Below, piece after piece: positions 24,012-27,480 of a stretch of DNA of 27,480 nucleotides. The notes under the pieces were generated by a model that did not search any database, was not told the origin of the DNA, and saw only the letters and a program-made list of their open reading frames with translations. The translations under genes were made by a program, and so were the position numbers. Source of the stretch: Dehalococcoidales bacterium (lineage in GTDB: Bacteria; Chloroflexota; Dehalococcoidia; Dehalococcoidales; RBG-16-60-22); assembly GCA_016783105.1 (NCBI GenBank), contig JADHXF010000018.1, positions 1 through 27,480 on the forward strand. The letters run 5' to 3'. The stretch's first letter is position 1. The number at the start of each line of letters is the position of its first letter.

Positions 24012-24041
24012 AATGTAGCACAAAAGGGAAAAAGAGGTCAA
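24012..24041 (-). promoter_or_regulatory. Predicted promoter for the tRNA-like element and ThDP gene
   Basis: On the minus strand TTGACC (24041-24036) and TACATT (24017-24012) are 18 bp apart. A second TTGACA (24074-24069), with TACATA 17 bp on, lies just upstream as an alternative. No clear terminator for sucD is visible in the gap, so read-through from sucCD is also possible. Confidence 0.45.
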
Positions 24042-24096
24042 TGATTATGTATTGACTGAGTGAGCGGATGTCAACCGCAGCCCGTGAAGCATAAAT

Positions 24097-24978
24097 TCAC
24101 TTTTGGCTTCCAGGTACTTCTCTGGTTAGGAGGCCGATTCGGGCAAAGTTATCCGTTACCGTTGCGCCCGCAGCGGCCAGCGCTTCTATCTTCTTCGAAG
24201 CTTTGCTGGCAGAGCCGGTGATAATAGCTCCGGCGTGTCCCATTCTTTTTCCAGCCGGTGCCGAACTTCCAGCTACGTAAGCAATCACCGGCTTGGTCAT
24301 CCGCTTATGGATGAATTCCGCGGCTTCCTGCTCAGAGGTGCCGCCTATCTCGCCTATGAGCACCACCGCTTTTGTTTCCGGGTCTTCCTGGAAAAGTTTC
24401 AGTATATCCACGAAATTGCTGCCTGGCAGAGGGTCGCCACCCAACCCCACGCACGTGGACTGCCCCAGACCTTGTTCTGTCAGCTGGGCTACCACTTCAT
24501 AGGTCAATGTTCCGCTGCGCGATACTACTCCCACGTTTCCCGGTTTATGGATGTAACCTGGCATAATCCCCATTTTGCATTTCCCGGGCGGAGAGATGAT
24601 GCCGGGGCAATTGGGGCCTATCAGCGTGGTGCCCGTGCTGCGGAGGTGATGCTGAAGTTTAAGTTCATCCAGCGCCGGGATATATTCGGTAATGCAGACC
24701 ACCAGCCTGATACCCGCATCGGCAGCCTCTACAATGGCGTCGAAGGCAAAAGAGGCAGGAACAAAGATTAAGCTGGCATTAGCCCCGCTTTCTTCCTTTG
24801 CCTGTGCCACGCTGTTGAAAACGGGTACCGTTTCCTCCCACCTGAGTCCCCCTTTCCCAGGCGTTACCCCCGCCACCACATTGGTGCCAAACTCAATGCA
24901 CTTTTGAGTGTGAAAGGTGGCCTCTCTGCCGGTAATGCCCTGCACAAGCACTTTCGTATTTTTATCGACCAGTATCAT
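24097..24978 (-). CDS. sucD: Succinyl-CoA ligase, alpha subunit
   Basis: SucD carries the phosphohistidine and CoA-binding part of succinyl-CoA synthetase, which interconverts succinyl-CoA and succinate with nucleotide phosphorylation. The 293-residue protein starts [25 protein letters not shown]. It has the CoA-binding Rossmann-like region ([10 protein letters not shown]), [21 protein letters not shown], and His248 in [11 protein letters not shown], which becomes phosphorylated. GGGGAG precedes the ATG. It follows sucC by 47 bp. Other acyl-CoA synthetases (malyl- or itaconyl-CoA) are close relatives, so succinate specificity is the likely but unproven call. Confidence 0.94.
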   Translation of the reverse strand: MILVDKNTKVLVQGITGREATFHTQKCIEFGTNVVAGVTPGKGGLRWEETVPVFNSVAQAKEESGANASLIFVPASFAFDAIVEAADAGIRLVVCITEYIPALDELKLQHHLRSTGTTLIGPNCPGIISPPGKCKMGIMPGYIHKPGNVGVVSRSGTLTYEVVAQLTEQGLGQSTCVGLGGDPLPGSNFVDILKLFQEDPETKAVVLIGEIGGTSEQEAAEFIHKRMTKPVIAYVAGSSAPAGKRMGHAGAIITGSASKASKKIEALAAAGATVTDNFARIGLLTREVPGSQK

Positions 24979-25025
24979 CTTTGCTCCCCAACACCTTTAC
25001 CTGACGTATTTGCAGTACTCTCGCC

Positions 25026-26183
25026 TCACTTTGCCATGGCCACTGCCATTTCGGCTGCCCTGAACAAATCTGCCTCAAAAGTTATATTTAATGCGGATTC
25101 TTTCAGGATTTGCATCGCTTCTTTGAGGTTTGTGCCGTTCATTCTTACAATAAACGGGACCTTTACTTCCCTTTCTTTGAGCACCTGTTCCAGGGCTCTG
25201 GCTACTACATCGCATCTCAGGATGCCACCAAACACGTTAATCCAGGCTGACCTGACTCTGGCATCAGCCAGAAGTATCCTGAGAGCATTGGCAACCTGTT
25301 CTTCACTGGCACTGCCACCTACATCCAGAAAGTTGGCCGGTTCACCGCCTGCCAGCTTAATCATATCCATGGTTGCCATGGCCAGGCCGGCACCATTGAC
25401 CAGACAACCCACGTTGCCGCCTATCTTAACGTAGTTGACGCCGATTTCACTCGCCTTCGCCTCCAGCGGGTCTTCCTGGGAGCTGTCTCGCAATTGGGCC
25501 ATGTCCTGGTGACGGGGCAGAGCATTATCGTCAAAATTTACTTTACAGTCAAGTGCTAATAGCTTTCCATCTTTGGTGATGACCAGAGGGTTGATTTCCA
25601 CCAGGGAGCAGTCTTTCTCCGTAAGTAGCCGGTAAATACCTGTCATTATCTCTGTGGCTGTCCTGACACTTTCAGCGGGTAAATTCATGCTGTAGGCCAA
25701 TATTCGTGTCTGGTAGGGTAAAAAGCCGGTGACCAGATTAACATATTGTTTCAGAATTCTCTGAGGACTTCTGGTGGCTATATCCTCGATTTCCACGCCC
25801 CCGGCCTCACTGGCTATCATAACCAGGGCCTGGGTCGACGTGTCTATCAGCATACCGAGGTAAAGTTCTTTTTCAGCTTGAATTGCTTCCTCGACCAGTA
25901 CTGTGTTTACCGGCAGTCCCTCGGGCCCTGTCTGATGAGTGGCGAGCCGTGTGCCAAGCAGGTCTCCGGCTATTTTGGCGGCTTCCTCCGGCGTTTCCGC
26001 GACCTTTATGCCCCCGGCTTTACCCCGGCCTCCGCCGTGAATCTGGGCTTTTATGACCACCCGCCCACCGATTTGTTGAGCAGCCTCTCTTGCTTCACCG
26101 GCCGTTTTTACCACCTTGCCACGAGGCAGAGGGACACCGTATCTGGCGAGGAGTTCTTTTGCCTGATATTCGTGGATTTTTAT
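25026..26183 (-). CDS. sucC: Succinyl-CoA ligase, beta subunit (ATA start)
   Basis: SucC provides the ATP-grasp nucleotide-binding half of succinyl-CoA synthetase. Translation in frame upstream of the first standard start codon (GTG at 26114) gives KIHEYQAKELLARYGVPLP, the canonical SucC N-terminus. Where the initiator Met is expected there is ATA (26183-26181), with AGGGGG 8 nt upstream. Counted from there it has 385 residues, exactly the family's usual length. Motifs include KAQIHGGGRGKAGGIKV (ATP-grasp), LVEINPLVITKDGKLLALD, GNVGCLVNGAGLAMATMD and NVFGGILRCDVVA. No ATG, GTG or TTG lies between the upstream in-frame TAG and 26114. Starting at 26114 would delete the first 23 conserved residues. 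Confidence 0.9.
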   Translation of the reverse strand: MKIHEYQAKELLARYGVPLPRGKVVKTAGEAREAAQQIGGRVVIKAQIHGGGRGKAGGIKVAETPEEAAKIAGDLLGTRLATHQTGPEGLPVNTVLVEEAIQAEKELYLGMLIDTSTQALVMIASEAGGVEIEDIATRSPQRILKQYVNLVTGFLPYQTRILAYSMNLPAESVRTATEIMTGIYRLLTEKDCSLVEINPLVITKDGKLLALDCKVNFDDNALPRHQDMAQLRDSSQEDPLEAKASEIGVNYVKIGGNVGCLVNGAGLAMATMDMIKLAGGEPANFLDVGGSASEEQVANALRILLADARVRSAWINVFGGILRCDVVARALEQVLKEREVKVPFIVRMNGTNLKEAMQILKESALNITFEADLFRAAEMAVAMAK

Positions 26184-26197
26184 TCGCTCAACCCCCT
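26181..26197 (-). promoter_or_regulatory. sucC ribosome binding site with ATA start codon
   Basis: On the minus strand AGGGGG (26197-26192), spacer TTGAGCGA (8 nt), then ATA (26183-26181) aligned with the conserved first Met of SucC. The Shine-Dalgarno and spacing are the same as at purD. A TTG within the spacer region is out of frame with sucC. Confidence 0.6.
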
Positions 26198-26287
26198 GGA
26201 AACTAAGATTATTTCTGCTTTGTCTAATGATAATACCGCGGGACTATAATTTCAATTGGCATGGTTTTTTGTTGTACCCTGTCTCCC

Positions 26288-26316
26288 TTTACCTCATGTC
26301 TCGCCGGTGCTACAAT
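26288..26316 (+). promoter_or_regulatory. Predicted promoter of the right-hand ThDP gene
   Basis: TTTACC (26288-26293) and TACAAT (26311-26316) are 17 bp apart, with the predicted start about 25 nt before the ATG at 26348. The 164-bp gap to sucC contains no clear minus-strand promoter of similar quality. Confidence 0.5.
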
Positions 26317-26347
26317 AATGCCAGAAATACTTCCAGAGGGGGTAAAA

Positions 26348-27480
26348 ATGGCAGAAATCAAAGTCTCAAGCGTAGTAGCCAAGATTCTTAAAGAGGAGGG
26401 TGTAGAGTGGTACGCAGGTGTTCATGGCGGTCACGTCTGGCAGCTTATGGTGGCCATAGACAGGGCCGGGATGAAGTGCTATCACGTGCGGCATGAGCAG
26501 TCAGGTGTCTATATGGCTGATGGGTGGGCCAGAGCTAGCGGCAGACCAGGGGTAGCCATGGGTACGGCTGGCCCTGGCTTTGGGAACATGATATCGGCTA
26601 TGTACCAGGCCTATCTGGCCAGAAGCCCGGTCGTCTGTCTTCTCGGGCAGCATCCCACGGAAGAAGATGGTTGGGGGCCTTTCCAGGAGGCATATGCCGA
26701 GCCGCTATCGGGTCATTTCACCAAGTGGACTAAACGGATTATTGACCCTTCAATGACCGCTTACTTCATGCAGAAGGCTTTTCGGGATGCTATGAGCTAT
26801 CCGTGTGGACCGGTGGCCCTTGAATTTCCGACCAATATACAGGGACAAATAGTCGGGGAGGAAAATTCCCTGCGAGGCTATTTGCCGCACGGTGTCTGTG
26901 CCGCCCCATCCCGACCAGCGGGCGACCCGCAGATGGTAGAAAAAGCGACGCGTATGTTACTTGAAGCCAAAAAACCGGTGATTATCGGTGGTGATGGAGT
27001 CTACTGGTCTGATGCGTCAGAAGAACTCAGGGAATTTGTTGAGTTGCTTGACATTCCGGTGCTGACCCGGAGGATGGGTAGAGGTGCGGTGCCTGAGGAC
27101 CACCCGTTAGCCTTTGGCGCTGGCTTCCGGAGACCTATCCAGATGCAGGCTGATGTAATCGCCATATTTGGCTTAAGAATGAATATGCTTGAGGGCTTTG
27201 GGATGCCTCCACGTTATCCGGTTGAGAATGTCAGGTATATCCAGGTATCTGAAGACCCTGAGGAACTGACCACCAGGCTGTCCAGTGAGTTATCAATCCT
27301 TGGCAGTCCCAAGCCGGTTTTGCGGCAAATGATAGACTGCGCCAGGGACATGATGAAAGGCAAACCGGATAGAAGTGAGTGGTTGGATATAGTCAACAAG
27401 GTGAAAGAAGAAGACAGAGCCAAGGGAAAAGAGCTTGTAGATAAGGTGCGCGATAACAAGCCTATTAATCCTCATTTCGT
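26348..27480 (+). CDS. ThDP-dependent enzyme, acetolactate-synthase-like (partial, runs off the window)
   Basis: The first 377 codons of an AHAS-superfamily ThDP enzyme. The Pyr domain has the activating Glu50 in VRHEQSGVYMADGWARASGRPGVAM and GTAGPGFGNMISAMYQAYLARSPVVCLLG. The central domain begins near residue 190, with EAKKPVIIGGDGVYWSDASEEL and FGLRMNMLEGFGMPP. The PP domain lies beyond the window. AGAGGGGGT precedes the ATG. Compared with ilvB it has GVHGGHVWQL in place of GFPGGAVIPL near the N-terminus, and the TEEDGWGPFQE loop in place of the GRDAFQE loop, so a different substrate is likely. It is divergent from sucCD and only distantly like the ThDP gene at 22251-23885. Confidence 0.85.
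   Translation, partial: MAEIKVSSVVAKILKEEGVEWYAGVHGGHVWQLMVAIDRAGMKCYHVRHEQSGVYMADGWARASGRPGVAMGTAGPGFGNMISAMYQAYLARSPVVCLLGQHPTEEDGWGPFQEAYAEPLSGHFTKWTKRIIDPSMTAYFMQKAFRDAMSYPCGPVALEFPTNIQGQIVGEENSLRGYLPHGVCAAPSRPAGDPQMVEKATRMLLEAKKPVIIGGDGVYWSDASEELREFVELLDIPVLTRRMGRGAVPEDHPLAFGAGFRRPIQMQADVIAIFGLRMNMLEGFGMPPRYPVENVRYIQVSEDPEELTTRLSSELSILGSPKPVLRQMIDCARDMMKGKPDRSEWLDIVNKVKEEDRAKGKELVDKVRDNKPINPHF

Noticed and set aside
26046..26114. GTG at 26114 as the start of sucC
   Set aside because: It removes 23 residues that match the conserved SucC start, and no Shine-Dalgarno of similar quality is positioned for it. The ATA at 26183 fits family length and RBS better.
1..27480. CRISPR arrays, insertion sequences or prophage
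   Set aside because: I saw no spaced direct repeats, transposase or integrase motifs, or phage structural genes anywhere in the window.

Overview
The window most resembles a chromosomal segment of an anaerobic Chloroflexota bacterium of the class Dehalococcoidia. This is inferred from the single long ilv-leu operon, the short archaeal-type LeuC/LeuD pair, a methanogen-type thymidylate synthase and several conserved proteins I associate with that class. No rRNA or lineage marker is present, so the assignment is moderate. Coding density is very high and no gap without a gene exceeds about 210 bp.

Layout. Positions 1-2342 (minus strand) run guaA, then a small AT-richer PD-(D/E)XK-like gene, then two GC-rich hairpins, then the first 33 codons of purD. 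On the plus strand, 2411-5301 holds all four bacterial genes for the threonylcarbamoyl-adenosine (t6A) tRNA modification in overlapping order: tsaE, tsaB, tsaD, tsaC/sua5. From 5322 a good promoter leads into an 11-kb branched-chain amino-acid operon: ilvD, ilvB, an ACT-only ilvN-like gene, full-length ilvN, ilvC, leuA, an MgtC-type membrane protein, leuC, a Nim-like flavoprotein, a truncated MGMT-family fragment, a DUF3052-like gene, leuD and leuB (to 16754). It supplies the common ilv steps to valine and isoleucine and the leu steps from 2-ketoisovalerate. The transaminase and the 2-ketobutyrate source are not here.

A minus-strand VOC protein follows. Next, on the plus strand, come two uncharacterised proteins with a methanogen-type thymidylate synthase (17376-19360), a lipoprotein with a degenerate zincin-like motif (19492-20718), and a DNA alkylation repair pair, ogt and an AlkA-like glycosylase (20778-22236). 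The right end has two acetolactate-synthase-like ThDP enzymes of unknown substrate (22251-23885 minus; 26348 to the window edge, plus) flanking sucCD (minus). A degenerate tRNA-Gly-like sequence lies in the leader of the first ThDP gene.

The most unusual signal is initiation. The conserved N-termini of both purD and sucC begin exactly where ATG is expected, but with ATT and ATA respectively. Each sits 8 nt after an identical AGGGGG Shine-Dalgarno, and neither has an in-frame ATG, GTG or TTG that would keep the conserved start of the protein. Other points for a second look are the tandem IlvN-type ACT proteins, MgtC inside the leu operon, the decayed MGMT-family gene, a possible BCAA-rich leader peptide before ilvD, and alternative pairing of the purD ribosome binding site.
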